DNA of 64,000 bases from Aureimonas endophytica (GCF_014642635.1 NZ_BMIQ01000008.1:186001-250000), one strand, 5' to 3'; shown: positions 53,808 through 63,682, counted from the first letter of the stretch. Notes: generated by a model from the sequence alone, not told the origin. Numbers and translations are program-made.

Positions 53808-55901
53808 TTACGAGATCGAGCCGAGCGGCTTGATGTCGACGCCGCGCGCGATCTCCAGATGCGACAGCACCGGCAGATTGACGAAGATGCGCTCGATCAT
53901 CATCCGCACATAGGGGCGCGCGTCCGGCGAGGCGACGAGCACGAAGCTCTCGCCCTGGTCGGTCTTCTCGCGGATGACCTTCGTGGCCTCGCCCGCGAAC
54001 TGCTCGACGAGGCGCGGATCGATGTCGAACTCGATGACATCGCCCTTCGCGTCGCGCTTCAGGGCCTGATGGAAGGCGAGATCCCAGCGATTGCCGAGCC
54101 TGAGGACGCCGAGTTGGCCCTTGTGCAGGAGATCGCCGCAGATCTGCTGCGCCATGCGCATGCGCACATGCTCGACGATCTTCTCCGAACGCCGGACATG
54201 CGGCGCGATCTCGGCGATGGCCTCGAGAATCAGCGTCAGGTTGCGGATCGAGACGCGTTCGGCGAGGAGCAGCTTCAGCACCGCCTGGAGGCCGCTATAG
54301 GACATGTGCGTCGGCACAATCTCCTCGGTCAGGCGCTTGTATTCGGGCTCCAGCCGATCGAGCAGCGAGCGCATGTCCTTGTAGGACAGGAGATGCGCGA
54401 GATTGTTGCGGATCACCTCCGAGAGATGGGTGAGGATGATCGAGAGCGTGTCCACCGGCTCGAAGCCGGCGCGGCGCGCGGCGGAGGCGAAGGTTTCCGA
54501 GACCCAGGCGGCGCGCAGGCCGAAGGCCGGCTCCTTGGTCAGATCGTGCGGGATGTCCGGCACCGGGCTGTCGCCGAGGACGATCAAGAGTTCGCCGAGG
54601 CGCAGCGGCTGGCTGGCGACCACCGTGCCATGGACCTTGATCTCGTAGGACTTCGGCTCGACGGACAGATCGTCCGACAGCTTGATCTCCGGCACGACGA
54701 AGCCGTAGCGCGAGGCGAAGCGGCGGCGCATCTTGCCGACGCGATTGCCGAGTTCGTCGCGCGAGAAGGCGAGATGGGCCGCCATCTGCTTGCCGAGCAC
54801 CAGCTCGACCTCGACGATGCGCAGCGATTCCTTCACCGACTGGCGCTCCGTCTCGACCTTGGCGGCCTCGATCTGCCGCTTCTCCTCCGCCTCGGCCCTT
54901 TCGGCGGCGGCGCGCTGGCGCGGTACGGTATAGGCGACGGCGCCGAGCCCGGCGGCGGCCAGCATGAAGGGCAGGAAGGGCAGGCCCGGCAGGAGGGCGA
55001 GAATGCCCATCAGCACCGCCGCGACCATCATGGCGCGCGGATAATAGCCGAGCTGCGAGATGATCGCCTTTTCGGCGGCGCCGCGCGTGCCGCCCTTCGA
55101 GACGAGGAGGCCGGCGGCGAGCGACACGATCAGCGCCGGGATCTGGGTGACGAGACCGTCGCCGACGGAGAGCTTGACGAAGACGTCGGCGGCGGTGGCC
55201 GCGTCCATGCCGTGGCGGGTGATGCCGATGACGATGCCGCCGAAGATGTTGACGGCGGTGATGATCAGGCCGGCGATCGCGTCGCCGCGGACGAATTTCG
55301 AGGCACCGTCCATCGAGCCGAAGAAGGAGCTTTCCTCCTCCAGCTCGCGCCGGCGCAGCTGCGCCTGGCGCTCGTCGATGAGGCCGGCCGAAAGATCGGC
55401 GTCGATCGCCATCTGCTTGCCGGGGATGGCGTCGAGGGTGAAGCGCGCGCCGACTTCCGCGATACGCGTCGCGCCCTTGGTGATGACGAGGAAGTTGACG
55501 GTGATGAGGATGGCGAAGACGACGAGGCCGATGACGAAGTCGCCGCCCATGACGAATTGCGAGAAGCCGCCGATGACGTGACCGGCCGCGTCATGGCCCT
55601 CGTTGCCATGGCTGAGGATGACGCGCGTCGTCGCGATGTTCAGCGACAGGCGCAGCATGGTGGCGATGAGGAGGACGGTCGGGAAGGACGAGAAGTCCAG
55701 CGGCTTCTCGATCCACAGCGCCACCATCAGGATCAGGACGGAGAGCGAGATCGAGATCACCAGCCCGAAATCGATGATGAAGGGCGGGATCGGAACGAAG
55801 AGCACCGCCATGATGAAGACGATGCCGATCGCGAAACCGATATCGCGCCGGCTGGCCCCGGCGGTGGGCGGCGCGAGCTTGACTGTGTCGACAACGGCCA
55901 T
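53808..55901 (-). CDS. flhA: Flagellar type III export apparatus protein FlhA
   Basis: A 697-residue core export protein: eight transmembrane helices in the first ~330 residues ([20 protein letters not shown] near the start), the family segment [20 protein letters not shown], then the cytoplasmic ring domain with LVLGDSP and [17 protein letters not shown]. The ATG at 55901 (not the TTG at 55907) fits the CCGGAG ribosome binding site. It is 185 bp downstream of fliQ, with a hairpin in between. Confidence 0.96.
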   Translation of the reverse strand: MAVVDTVKLAPPTAGASRRDIGFAIGIVFIMAVLFVPIPPFIIDFGLVISISLSVLILMVALWIEKPLDFSSFPTVLLIATMLRLSLNIATTRVILSHGNEGHDAAGHVIGGFSQFVMGGDFVIGLVVFAILITVNFLVITKGATRIAEVGARFTLDAIPGKQMAIDADLSAGLIDERQAQLRRRELEEESSFFGSMDGASKFVRGDAIAGLIITAVNIFGGIVIGITRHGMDAATAADVFVKLSVGDGLVTQIPALIVSLAAGLLVSKGGTRGAAEKAIISQLGYYPRAMMVAAVLMGILALLPGLPFLPFMLAAAGLGAVAYTVPRQRAAAERAEAEEKRQIEAAKVETERQSVKESLRIVEVELVLGKQMAAHLAFSRDELGNRVGKMRRRFASRYGFVVPEIKLSDDLSVEPKSYEIKVHGTVVASQPLRLGELLIVLGDSPVPDIPHDLTKEPAFGLRAAWVSETFASAARRAGFEPVDTLSIILTHLSEVIRNNLAHLLSYKDMRSLLDRLEPEYKRLTEEIVPTHMSYSGLQAVLKLLLAERVSIRNLTLILEAIAEIAPHVRRSEKIVEHVRMRMAQQICGDLLHKGQLGVLRLGNRWDLAFHQALKRDAKGDVIEFDIDPRLVEQFAGEATKVIREKTDQGESFVLVASPDARPYVRMMIERIFVNLPVLSHLEIARGVDIKPLGSIS

Positions 55902-56021
55902 CGGCAACTCCGGGGAGCCTCATGCTCCCGTCGAGAAAGGCGGCGCGCGAGGAGAATGATGCATCTCGCGGCTCTCCCCTGCTTTCTCCGCCGAATGGCT
56001 TGAGCCGGGCTGGAAATGCGA

Positions 56022-56055
56022 CGGCGCCGCCTCCGGGGGAACGGAGACGGCGCCG
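56022..56055. terminator. Strong hairpin between fliQ and flhA, no T-run
   Basis: CGGCGCCG plus CTCCG on one arm pairs with CGGAG plus CGGCGCCG on the other, with one mismatch and a 6-base loop. It could attenuate transcription or protect the upstream mRNA; the missing T-run argues against a simple terminator. Confidence 0.4.
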
Positions 56056-56086
56056 GGAATGCGGGCCGAACGGATGCGCGCCGAGG

Positions 56087-56353
56087 CTAGAAGCCGTGCT
56101 CGATGCGCGAATAGCTTTCCTGCGTGAAGCTGTAGATCTGCGCGCCGGTGAAGGAGGCCGTGAAGGCGATGATGACGAAGATCGCGATGATCTTCGGCAC
56201 GAAGGTCAGCGTCACTTCCTGGATCTGCGTCAGCGCCTGGAACAGGGCGATGACGATGCCGACCAGCATGGCCCCCACGACGGCGGGCCCGGCGGCGATG
56301 ACGACGGTCCAGATCGCGGACTGGACGATATCGATGGCGTCGGCCTCGTTCAC
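56087..56353 (-). CDS. fliQ: Flagellar export gate protein FliQ
   Basis: An 88-residue protein with two transmembrane helices (TVVIAAGPAVVGAMLVGIVI and VPKIIAIFVIIAFTASFTGA). FliQ signature residues occur in FQALTQIQEVTLTFVPKI. Length is exactly that of the family. It forms the export gate with FliR and FliP. It starts four bases after the flgD stop. Confidence 0.95.
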   Translation of the reverse strand: MNEADAIDIVQSAIWTVVIAAGPAVVGAMLVGIVIALFQALTQIQEVTLTFVPKIIAIFVIIAFTASFTGAQIYSFTQESYSRIEHGF

Positions 56354-56357
56354 GGCG

Positions 56358-56771
56358 TCATTCCACCGTGATGCCGGTGCCCAGCGCGACGGTCTTGCCG
56401 CTGGTGAGCACCGCCGTCATCGCGCCGTCCTTGAGGCTGACGGATTTCACGACGCCCGTCGTCTGGCCGTCCGAGGACGTGACCGTTCGGCCGATCATGC
56501 CGTCCGCCTGGGAGAGCGAGGAGGTGGTGATGAGGGTCGTCAGCTTGTCGTTCAGCTTGATCGACTGCTCGACATTCGAGAAGGAGGCGAGCTGGCTCAG
56601 CTGCTGCGTCGGATCGGACGGGTTCAGCGGATCCTGGTTCTTCATCTGGGCGACGAGAAGCTGCAGGAAGGCGTTGTAGTCGAGCGCCGCCTTCTCCTTG
56701 TCGGTCTTGGTGGTGGAAGTCGTCGTCGTGGTGCTGGCCGTGGCCGAGCTGGCGGACGTTACCGTCGTCAT
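56358..56771 (-). CDS. flgD: Flagellar hook capping protein FlgD, short alphaproteobacterial form
   Basis: A 137-residue FlgD. The diagnostic segment LDYNAFLQLLVAQMKNQDPL NPSD (residues ~31-54) and TQQLSQLASFSNVEQSI follow a Thr/Ser-rich start. The C-terminal half found in longer enteric FlgD (~230 residues) is missing, as is usual in Rhizobiales. FlgD caps the growing hook and is required for its assembly from FlgE. It overlaps the flbT stop by four bases. Confidence 0.94.
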   Translation of the reverse strand: MTTVTSASSATASTTTTTSTTKTDKEKAALDYNAFLQLLVAQMKNQDPLNPSDPTQQLSQLASFSNVEQSIKLNDKLTTLITTSSLSQADGMIGRTVTSSDGQTTGVVKSVSLKDGAMTAVLTSGKTVALGTGITVE

Positions 56772-57241
56772 GCGGTCTTCTCCATCAGCCGCGGCTCATC
56801 CGCGGACAGGGCAGGATGGGCGGCGGGCACGCCGGTCTTGGCGCCGCCGCCCGCGAGGATGGCGTCCTCGATCGGGATGAGGGCGCGCAAGGTGCGCAGC
56901 GCCTCGAAGGGCCGCGCGCGCTCCACCTGATCGGCGACGTCCATCAACCCGCTACGCACGCCCGGATTGGAGAAGGCCGCCATCAGCAGCGGATAGGTCT
57001 TGCGGAAGGCGTCCGTCGCCTCCGCCGCCGTTTCCGGCGCGATCAGCATGGTCTGGATGAGGAAGTAAAGCTGGCGCAATGCCGTCGTCGCGTCGGACGG
57101 CTGCATGACGTGGCTTTCGAGCAGGAAGGTGGCATCGTTCAGGAGTTCGAGCGAGACCTTGCGATCGACGCGCATCACCGCGCCGTTGATGAAGATCCGC
57201 TCGCCGGGCCGCAGGGAAAGCTTGAGGGTCGCCATGGTCAT
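56768..57241 (-). CDS. flbT: Flagellin mRNA regulator FlbT
   Basis: A 157-residue cytoplasmic protein. FlbT (LKLSLRPGERIFINGAVMRV, then ATFLLESHVMQPSDATTALR) regulates flagellin translation and mRNA stability in Alphaproteobacteria, acting together with FlaF. The ATG at 57241 overlaps the flaF stop (ATGA), with AAGGG five bases in front; a second ATG at 57235 is possible. It is a lineage marker. Confidence 0.95.
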   Translation of the reverse strand: MTMATLKLSLRPGERIFINGAVMRVDRKVSLELLNDATFLLESHVMQPSDATTALRQLYFLIQTMLIAPETAAEATDAFRKTYPLLMAAFSNPGVRSGLMDVADQVERARPFEALRTLRALIPIEDAILAGGGAKTGVPAAHPALSADEPRLMEKTA

Positions 57242-57585
57242 TCCAGCCCTTCGCGGATCAGGGTCGTGACGTCGATGATCCCGCGGAAGCTCGTCGACTT
57301 GCCGAGGCGGATGGATTCCGCCTCGCGCATCACCCAGAGGCCGATGGAGATGAGGCTCGCCCGCAGCTCCTCCGACAGCGAATTGTCGGGGCTCGCCAGA
57401 TCCTCGACCAGGATGCTCCACAGCGTGCGCGTGGCGTAGATCGCCTCGACGCTTTCGGCGGAATGGACGCCCGCGGTCTCGGCCCGTTCCATGAGCTCGA
57501 TGGCCCGGTCGAGGGCCTGCCGCTCGCGCTCGCGCGCGTCGGCACCGCTGTCCTGCCTGATCTCGGAATACGAGAATTGATACAT
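57238..57585 (-). CDS. flaF: Flagellar biosynthesis regulator FlaF
   Basis: A 115-residue protein that promotes flagellin secretion/translation and works opposite FlbT. The FlaF pattern is clear (ERERQALDRAIELMERAETA, ATRTLWSILVEDLASPDN SL). It starts with MYQFSYSEI preceded by AAGGAAG and is coupled to flbT. No flagellin gene is inside the window. Confidence 0.94.
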   Translation of the reverse strand: MYQFSYSEIRQDSGADARERERQALDRAIELMERAETAGVHSAESVEAIYATRTLWSILVEDLASPDNSLSEELRASLISIGLWVMREAESIRLGKSTSFRGIIDVTTLIREGLE

Positions 57586-57661
57586 GCCGCTTCCTTGTTA
57601 TGGCAGTTCTTGAGGCTCCGGCCGCGAGACCGGAGCGAAGGCATGGATGGAGGGACCCGGC

Positions 57662-58741
57662 TCAGAGGTAGTCGAGGATCGACAGCTTCTGGAGGCGGCC
57701 GGTGATCGTGTAGGCGGCCTGGAGCTGGGTCTCCAGGTTCTGGTAGCGCGTTCCCGCCTCGGTCTGGTCGACGCCTTCCAGATCGTTGAAAGCCTTCTGC
57801 ACGATGTCCTGCTGGCTGGTGACGGCCGTGTTCGCGGCCGTCACCACGTTCTGCCGATCGCCGACGGCGGCGCGGAGCGCGGTGATCCCCGGCTTTCCGA
57901 CTTCGAGGATCTCCGCCGCCGAGCGCGTCAGCGCCTTCTTGGCCGCCTCGCTGAGATCCTCGCCGCCGATCGCCGCCAGCATCGAATAGGCCGCCGTCAC
58001 TTTGCGGAAGGCATCTTGATTGGCGCTGACCGAGGTCTGGACGGTCTGGGATTTCGATACGCCGGCAAAGGTTTCGGCGCTGGAGGCGTTCGACCAGTTC
58101 GTCGTCCAGTTCGCGTCGTTCACCGTGTCGAGGAAGCGGAAGGTCTGGCCGGCGCCCGGCGCGGGCGTTCCGGCGGGCGTCAGCGTGCCGGCCGGGACGG
58201 CATAGCCCGCGTCGCTCAGAAAGCCCTTCATCTCGGTGTCGGTCACCTGACTGGCCGTCTTGCCGAGAGCGGTGAGGAAGTCCTGGAACTTCGTCTTCGC
58301 CGCCTCGATGCCGCCCTGGACATCCTTGATCGGCGGCGTGTCGGCCTTCATGCCGCCGAACACATAGGTGCCGCCGACCGAGGTGTTGAGGCTGCCTTGC
58401 AGCTGCTCCAGAGCGGAGGTGGCAAGCTGCGGATATTGCTGATACTTCTCGGCGCTGAGCAGCGAGGAGGAGATGCTGTCCGCCGCGTTGCTGACCGCGC
58501 CCATGATGTCGTAGGCCTGGTCGAGCTTGTTGGCGATCACCTTGTTGGTCTGGAGCTGGGCGTCGAAGCTCGTGTCCTGAACGCGGTAGCTGACCGAGGT
58601 GCCGGTGAGACGGCCGAGCGACAGCCCGACATCGACGTGCCGGCCGGTCGAATATTCGAGCATCGCGTCGCCCGCCTGACGCTTCAGCGTCTGCAGCGTC
58701 GTGAGCGTCATCTTGTTCATGGAGAGGGTGGAGACGGTCAT
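57662..58741 (-). CDS. flgL: Flagellar hook-filament junction protein FlgL
   Basis: A 359-residue junction protein. The N-terminal flagellin-like coiled coil begins near TLSMNKMTLTTLQTLKRQAG and the C-terminal one ends with TEAGTRYQNLETQLQAAYTI. A variable Ala/Thr/Gly-rich domain lies between (about 130-230). FlgL links the hook cap ring to the filament. No Cys. It is 14 bp downstream of flgK. Confidence 0.93.
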   Translation of the reverse strand: MTVSTLSMNKMTLTTLQTLKRQAGDAMLEYSTGRHVDVGLSLGRLTGTSVSYRVQDTSFDAQLQTNKVIANKLDQAYDIMGAVSNAADSISSSLLSAEKYQQYPQLATSALEQLQGSLNTSVGGTYVFGGMKADTPPIKDVQGGIEAAKTKFQDFLTALGKTASQVTDTEMKGFLSDAGYAVPAGTLTPAGTPAPGAGQTFRFLDTVNDANWTTNWSNASSAETFAGVSKSQTVQTSVSANQDAFRKVTAAYSMLAAIGGEDLSEAAKKALTRSAAEILEVGKPGITALRAAVGDRQNVVTAANTAVTSQQDIVQKAFNDLEGVDQTEAGTRYQNLETQLQAAYTITGRLQKLSILDYL

Positions 58742-58755
58742 CTTGGATCAGCTCT

Positions 58756-60495
58756 TCAGATGGCTTCCATCAGGGTCTTCAGCATCTCGTTGATCGTCGT
58801 CAGCACCTTGGACGAGGCCTGATAGGACCGTTCGAGATCGAGCATCTTGAGGGATTCGGTATCGAGATTGACGCCCGTCTCGTTCGACAGCGTCGCCTTG
58901 GTCTGGTCGAGAAGCGTCTGCTTGTAGTCGGTGGCCGTCGTCGCCTTCGAGCGCTGCTCGGCGAGCCAGCTCACCGAGGAGGAGGCGAAGTCCGTCAGCG
59001 AGCCGCTCCGCAGGGCATCGGCGCCGACGCCGAAGCTCTGTCCGGCTTCCATGCTGGCGCGCAACGCATTGAGGCGCGTGGTATAGCCGGCGAGCGCGCC
59101 GGTATTGTAGGTCGTGGTGACGCCATCGCGGATGCGGGTCGGATCATTCAGGACGGCCGTCGCAACCTGGATCGTGCGCGCGAAACCGGGGATCACCGAA
59201 TTGTCGGTCGGCGCGTTCGCCGCGATGAAGCCGGCGCTCGTCGTGCTGACATTCGAGATTCCGAGCGCTGGCTTTGAGGCGACGCTGGCCGCCGTGAAGG
59301 TGATGGCGCCCGTCGAAGAGTCGATCGCCACCGTGACCTTGTTCGCGCCGACCGCGGCGTCGATCTTCGCCTGAATTTTCGACTGGGCCGTGGCGGCGTT
59401 GTCCGTCGGCGCGAACGTGTCCGAGATCGCGTAAGCCGCTCCCGCATAGTTGAGCGAGAAGGAGACGGTCGAACTCGCGGCAACAGGGGCATAGGTGCCG
59501 GCGGACAGGACGGTAGAGGTCTTCGCGAGCGAGGCGACGGACGAGGTGAACAAACCGGCCTGATCGCCCGCCGGACCGCTTTCCTTGAAGGCGGAGACGA
59601 GGCCCCGCGCCATCTCGTCGAGCTGGGACTGATAGGTGACGGCGACCTTATCGCGCAGATCCACGAGGCCGGCGACCATGCCGGACTTGATCGGCATCAG
59701 GGCCGTGTCGCCGGTGACCGGCACGCCGTCGATCCGGAACGCATCGCCGGCCGCGCCGTCGGTTATCGGATGCGTGCCCGAGAACGACACGGTGCGCGGC
59801 ACCTTATCGAACAGTGTGACGCCGGAATCGGTATAGATGAGCAGATCGTTGTTGCCACGCGTCTGCACGGTGACGCCGACATATTTGGACAGTTCCCCGA
59901 CCGCCCGATCCCGTGCGTCGGACAGATCGGTGATGTCCTCACCCGCGACGGTTCCGGCGACGACCTGCTTGTTGAGGTCTTCGATCTTCGCCAGAAGGCT
60001 GTTCATGTCGTTGGCGGCCTGGACGAGGCTGTCGTCCGCATCCTGCCGGATCGTATCGACGATCCCGGTGCCCTCCTGCAGCGCCTTCGCCACGTCACTC
60101 GCCGCGCTCGAGGCGGCGCGGGCGGTCTCGTAGCTGGTCGGCGAGGCGGCATAGGCTTTCAGCGCATCAGAAAGCTTGCCGATCAGGGCTGCCGGGGTTT
60201 GGCCGTTGGCGATGTCGCCGACCATCTCGTTGATGCGGTCGAGACCGCCTTGAACCGCCGTCGACTGCTGAAGGGTGGACGTCGCGTCCAGCATGTTGCG
60301 GAAGAGAACTGTGTTCGCCGACTGCGTGACGGAACGCACCTCGACCCGGCCGCCGGAACCGGTGACGACATTGGCATATTTGCGCGTCGCTCCTTCCACG
60401 TTCACGTTGGCGATGTTGCGCGAGACGAGCGCGGTCTGCGCCTGCGTCGCCACGAGGGCGGACTTGGCGGTGTTGAGAGCGGAAGTGAGCGACAT
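58756..60495 (-). CDS. flgK: Flagellar hook-associated protein FlgK
   Basis: A 579-residue hook-associated protein. The N-terminal FlgK motif (SLTSALNTAKSALVATQAQT, then SRNIANVNVEG) and the C-terminal one (LLDQTKATLSNETGVNLDTE, then LDLERSYQASSKVLTTIN) enclose a variable middle. FlgK sits between hook and FlgL. It follows flgE by ~97 bp with a small hairpin (GGGGCGGC/GCCGCCCC, 60532-60549) between. Confidence 0.94.
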   Translation of the reverse strand: MSLTSALNTAKSALVATQAQTALVSRNIANVNVEGATRKYANVVTGSGGRVEVRSVTQSANTVLFRNMLDATSTLQQSTAVQGGLDRINEMVGDIANGQTPAALIGKLSDALKAYAASPTSYETARAASSAASDVAKALQEGTGIVDTIRQDADDSLVQAANDMNSLLAKIEDLNKQVVAGTVAGEDITDLSDARDRAVGELSKYVGVTVQTRGNNDLLIYTDSGVTLFDKVPRTVSFSGTHPITDGAAGDAFRIDGVPVTGDTALMPIKSGMVAGLVDLRDKVAVTYQSQLDEMARGLVSAFKESGPAGDQAGLFTSSVASLAKTSTVLSAGTYAPVAASSTVSFSLNYAGAAYAISDTFAPTDNAATAQSKIQAKIDAAVGANKVTVAIDSSTGAITFTAASVASKPALGISNVSTTSAGFIAANAPTDNSVIPGFARTIQVATAVLNDPTRIRDGVTTTYNTGALAGYTTRLNALRASMEAGQSFGVGADALRSGSLTDFASSSVSWLAEQRSKATTATDYKQTLLDQTKATLSNETGVNLDTESLKMLDLERSYQASSKVLTTINEMLKTLMEAI

Positions 60496-60592
60496 GGAGA
60501 GGGCACCGCGCGAGGATTACAAGGAATGGCGGGGCGGCGTGCCGCCCCACGCGTTCGCGGAGTTTTGGAAGAGAAGACCTGGGACGGCCCGA

Positions 60593-62299
60593 TCAGCGCT
60601 TCAGGTTGACGAGAACGTCGAGAATTTCCGAACCCGTCTGGAAGACCTTCGAATTCGCCGTGTAGCTGCGCTGCGCGGTGATCATGTTGGTCAGTTCCGT
60701 GGCAAGGTCGACATTCGAGTCTTCCAGAGCGCCGGCAGTGACCTTGCCGAAGCCGTTCGCGCCGCCCGTACCCATCAAGATCGTGCCGGACTCGACGCCG
60801 ACCTGATACGCATTGCCGGAAACTGCGGACAGACTGTCCGGGCTCGTGACCTTGGCGAGCGGAATCTTGAAGAGATCGCGGGTCGTACCGGAGGTGAACT
60901 GAGCGGTGACCACACCGTCGTCGCCAACCGAGATCGTCTTGACGACTTCCGGCGGGTTGCCGTTGGCGGATGCCGTCAGCGCTTGGCTCGAAGGCTTGTA
61001 AAGCTGCGTCGTGCTGCCGATGTCGAGGTTGAAGTTCCCACCTCCGATCGCGGCCAGATTGACGGAAAGGACCTTGTTATCGATCTGCCCTGTGCCGGCA
61101 CCCGGCGTGATCGTTTTCAGCTTGTAACCATTGGCCGGATCGAAAGAGAGACTGGCGGTCGCGAGCGCCGGTGTCTTGTAGGGGAACGGCGACGTAGCCG
61201 TACCGCTCGCTGCGTCGCGCCCGTCGAAGATCGCCATCTTCCAAGTATTCGTCGCATCATCGACCTTGGTGTAATAGATGTCGAGCTTAACCGCCTCGCC
61301 GGCGTTGTTGTAGACGGTCATCGAAGCGCTGACGGTCGATTGGGTCGACGGCAAGGCGGCCGAGTTCGCACCAGGGTCGACAGCCTGAGTGCCTGATGCG
61401 GTGAAGGCATCGAGGCCGGTGACCGATAGCGTCACGGTGGAAGCGACGCCGGCACCCTTGGAAGGCGCAGTGATCGACAGCGTGCTTCCGGTACCGCTGT
61501 TGCTGCCCTTCGAAGTCAGAACAAGCTTGCCGGATGTGCTCAACGAGGCCACGTTCGCACCGACAGCCGTGTTGATGGCGCTGACGACATCGGCAGCCTG
61601 GATACCGGCGAGACCCGTCGCACTGCCGACTGAAACAGGATAGGTGGTGCCATCCATCACGACATTGAACGTCATCGTGTCGGTATTTGCCGCGCCCGTA
61701 CCGCCAACTGTGGTGGAGAAAGAATTGGCCTGGGTGTTTGTCGCCTTGGTCCCGGTGATGAAGCTCTGGTCCAACGGATAAGTCAGAGTGCCAGAGGTGC
61801 TGGGAGTTGCCGACAGCAAACCGGAATTGAGGTTGACGTCTTGCAAGCCGGCGAAGCCGTTCAGCACCGCATCGGTACCGTTGGTGCCGATCGGGTAGCC
61901 TCTCAGCCTGTAGCCGGCGGCGTTCACCAGAGTGCCGTCCGCCTGCATCGTGAAGGAGCCAGCGCGAGACAGAAAATTCCCGTTCGAACCCTGCACGCCG
62001 TCGCCGACGACGAAGAAGCCTTCACCGTCGACGGCGAGGTCGAGCTTCTTCGTGTCATGCGCATTGCCGGTATAATTGAGATTACCGGCCAGGCTGATCG
62101 TATTGCGGGTCACCGCCTGCACGGAACCGGACGTATAGGTGCCGGTCGTCTGCGGCATGACCAGGGAGGAGAATTCCGTTTCCGAGCGCTTGTAGCCGCT
62201 GGTATCGGCATTGGCGACGTTTTCCGACACGACGCTCAGCTTCGACGCCTGTGCGTTCATGCCAGCGGTGCTGGTCCGCATGATGTTGCCGACGCTCAT
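60593..62299 (-). CDS. flgE: Flagellar hook protein FlgE
   Basis: A 568-residue hook protein. The start (NIMRTSTAGMNAQASKLSVV, then SENVANADTSGYKRSETEF) and end (TELTNMITAQRSYTANSKVF) are the terminal coiled coils of the hook family. The middle is Gly/Ser/Thr-rich and larger than in enteric FlgE (~400), which is usual for alphaproteobacterial hooks. The upstream 100 bp should hold its promoter; the ftcR terminator lies just before it, so flgE probably heads its own transcript. Confidence 0.95.
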   Translation of the reverse strand: MSVGNIMRTSTAGMNAQASKLSVVSENVANADTSGYKRSETEFSSLVMPQTTGTYTSGSVQAVTRNTISLAGNLNYTGNAHDTKKLDLAVDGEGFFVVGDGVQGSNGNFLSRAGSFTMQADGTLVNAAGYRLRGYPIGTNGTDAVLNGFAGLQDVNLNSGLLSATPSTSGTLTYPLDQSFITGTKATNTQANSFSTTVGGTGAANTDTMTFNVVMDGTTYPVSVGSATGLAGIQAADVVSAINTAVGANVASLSTSGKLVLTSKGSNSGTGSTLSITAPSKGAGVASTVTLSVTGLDAFTASGTQAVDPGANSAALPSTQSTVSASMTVYNNAGEAVKLDIYYTKVDDATNTWKMAIFDGRDAASGTATSPFPYKTPALATASLSFDPANGYKLKTITPGAGTGQIDNKVLSVNLAAIGGGNFNLDIGSTTQLYKPSSQALTASANGNPPEVVKTISVGDDGVVTAQFTSGTTRDLFKIPLAKVTSPDSLSAVSGNAYQVGVESGTILMGTGGANGFGKVTAGALEDSNVDLATELTNMITAQRSYTANSKVFQTGSEILDVLVNLKR

Positions 62300-62406
62300 T
62301 CCGGATCGCCCCTTTTGCTTGCGAGTCGGGCATCAGGATTACGTGGGGCAGCTTGCGCGGACCTGCCAGGATAGTTGCTGAAAAGTAAACGGAAAGTAGA
62401 ACTGGT

Positions 62407-62448
62407 TAAAACGAAAAGGCCCGGACCGCGCGTCGCGGGCCGGGCCTT
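62407..62448 (-). terminator. Terminator of ftcR
   Basis: AAGGCCCGG pairs with CCGGGCCTT and inside it CCGCG with CGCGG, around a 3-base loop, followed on the minus strand by TTCGTTTTAA. It begins ~25 bp after the ftcR stop. Confidence 0.8.
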
Positions 62449-62472
62449 GCGGGCAACCAGAAGGGAAGGAAA

Positions 62473-63144
62473 TCAGACGCCGATGCCGTAGCCGAGATAG
62501 CGCATGGAGGAGACCGGGTCGTAGCCCAGGCGCATCTTCAGCTTCTTGCGCAGCTTCGAGATATGGCTCTCGATGACGTTCTCTTCGACATTCTCGTCGA
62601 ACACGCCGTAGATGGCGCTGAAGAGCTGCTGCTTCGACACGCGGCGACCGCGATTGGCGATCAGATATTCGAGGATGCGGCGCTCGCGGCGGGGCAGCAT
62701 CATCGCCTTGCCGCCGACTTCCGGGTCGCGGCCGTCGGAGAAGACGCAGATCTCGTCCACTACGGTCCGGCCTCGGTCGCTCGAAGCGTCGCGGCGGCGG
62801 ATGGCGCCGACCCGGGCGAGGATTTCCTTCACATGCACCGGCTTGGCGACGACGTCGTCGATGCCGGCGGCGAAGAGATCCAGCGTCGAATTCAGGGCGC
62901 GCGTCTCGGCGAGCGCGATCATCGGGGCATTGGAGCGGTTGCGGACGAGGCGGGTGAAGGCGCCGCGCTCGGGGAAGTCGCCGAGAAGGAAGGCCTCGAC
63001 CGCCGAGATGTCGCCGTCCGGCGCGCTCTCGACCCAGTCGCGGAATTCGCCGACGCCGAAGCCGGCGGAGGAAACCCCCTCCTGGCCGAACAGGGACTGA
63101 TATCCGCTCGTCACAAGCTCACGATCATCGACCACTATGATCAT
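62473..63144 (-). CDS. ftcR: Flagellar transcriptional regulator, FtcR/Rem type
   Basis: A 223-residue OmpR-like regulator. The receiver part (1-115) keeps acidic residues at 6-7 (VVDDREL) and Lys101 (VVAKPV) but has Glu50 in DISAVEAFLLG at the place of the phosphoacceptor Asp, so it is probably not phosphorylated. The C-terminal winged helix (about 130-223) reads RRERRILEYLIANRGRRVSK and ESHISKLRKKLK MRL. FtcR of Brucella and Rem of Sinorhizobium activate late flagellar genes; position in front of flgE fits. The ATG at 63144 is preferred to the GTG at 63153. Confidence 0.93.
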   Translation of the reverse strand: MIIVVDDRELVTSGYQSLFGQEGVSSAGFGVGEFRDWVESAPDGDISAVEAFLLGDFPERGAFTRLVRNRSNAPMIALAETRALNSTLDLFAAGIDDVVAKPVHVKEILARVGAIRRRDASSDRGRTVVDEICVFSDGRDPEVGGKAMMLPRRERRILEYLIANRGRRVSKQQLFSAIYGVFDENVEENVIESHISKLRKKLKMRLGYDPVSSMRYLGYGIGV

Positions 63145-63197
63145 CTGTCCCACCCAGGTTTCGTCGGTTGCCGTGGGAACATTGATAACGAGTTAAG

Positions 63198-63209
63198 GCT
63201 CGCGCGAGC
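63198..63209. promoter_or_regulatory. Perfect 12-bp palindrome upstream of ftcR
   Basis: GCTCGCGCGAGC reads the same on both strands. Its place 54 bp in front of the ftcR start codon makes it a candidate operator, perhaps for VisNR-type control, but no regulator can be named. Confidence 0.35.
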
Positions 63210-63611
63210 TATCCCTAAAACTCATGATAAGGTTAATGAGATCTTTCGACGAATCGGTGAAAACTCAACCAAGCCAAGCATTTGGCGGTGAATTTTAAGC
63301 TTCGCGAAAGTTCCGTGACACCCTTGGACAAGGCCCGAACCAGCCCCTTTTACGATCTGTCAACCAAGCCGACACGACGGACCCGTCCTTGTGTCGCCTC
63401 GGCATCACTGCGGCGCGGGCACCACAAGACCCGCGAAAGCCTGACGACGATCGAGGAGGAAGGAGGCTGGCGCGGCTGCATTTCATACCAGCACGGGACG
63501 AAGCGCCCCAACCGATCGTCAAGAGACGGCGCCGCGCGCTTCGTCGCGCGCGATCCGGCTGCGTCGATGCTCGATCGTGACCGCCGCTCGCCGATGTCCG
63601 GCAGGTCTCCA

Positions 63612-63682
63612 CGAACGAAAGCGCCCCCGCCCTCCCTCCGGTACGAACGAAACCGTCCGATACCGGCGAAAGAGCGGGGGCG
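63612..63682 (-). terminator. Probable fliK terminator, large two-part hairpin
   Basis: On the minus strand CGCCCCCGC (63682-63674) pairs with GCGGGGGCG (63630-63622), and inside it CCGGTA (63666-63661) with TACCGG (63643-63638). TTTCGTTCG follows. It starts 18 bp after the fliK stop. Confidence 0.6.

Noticed and set aside
53859-56003. 714-codon plus-strand frame opposite flhA
   Set aside because: Shadow of flhA; almost entirely charged residues.
62300-62406. Sigma-54 (-24/-12) promoter for flgE
   Set aside because: A TGGCAG is present, but no TTGC/GC dinucleotide at the required -12 distance.
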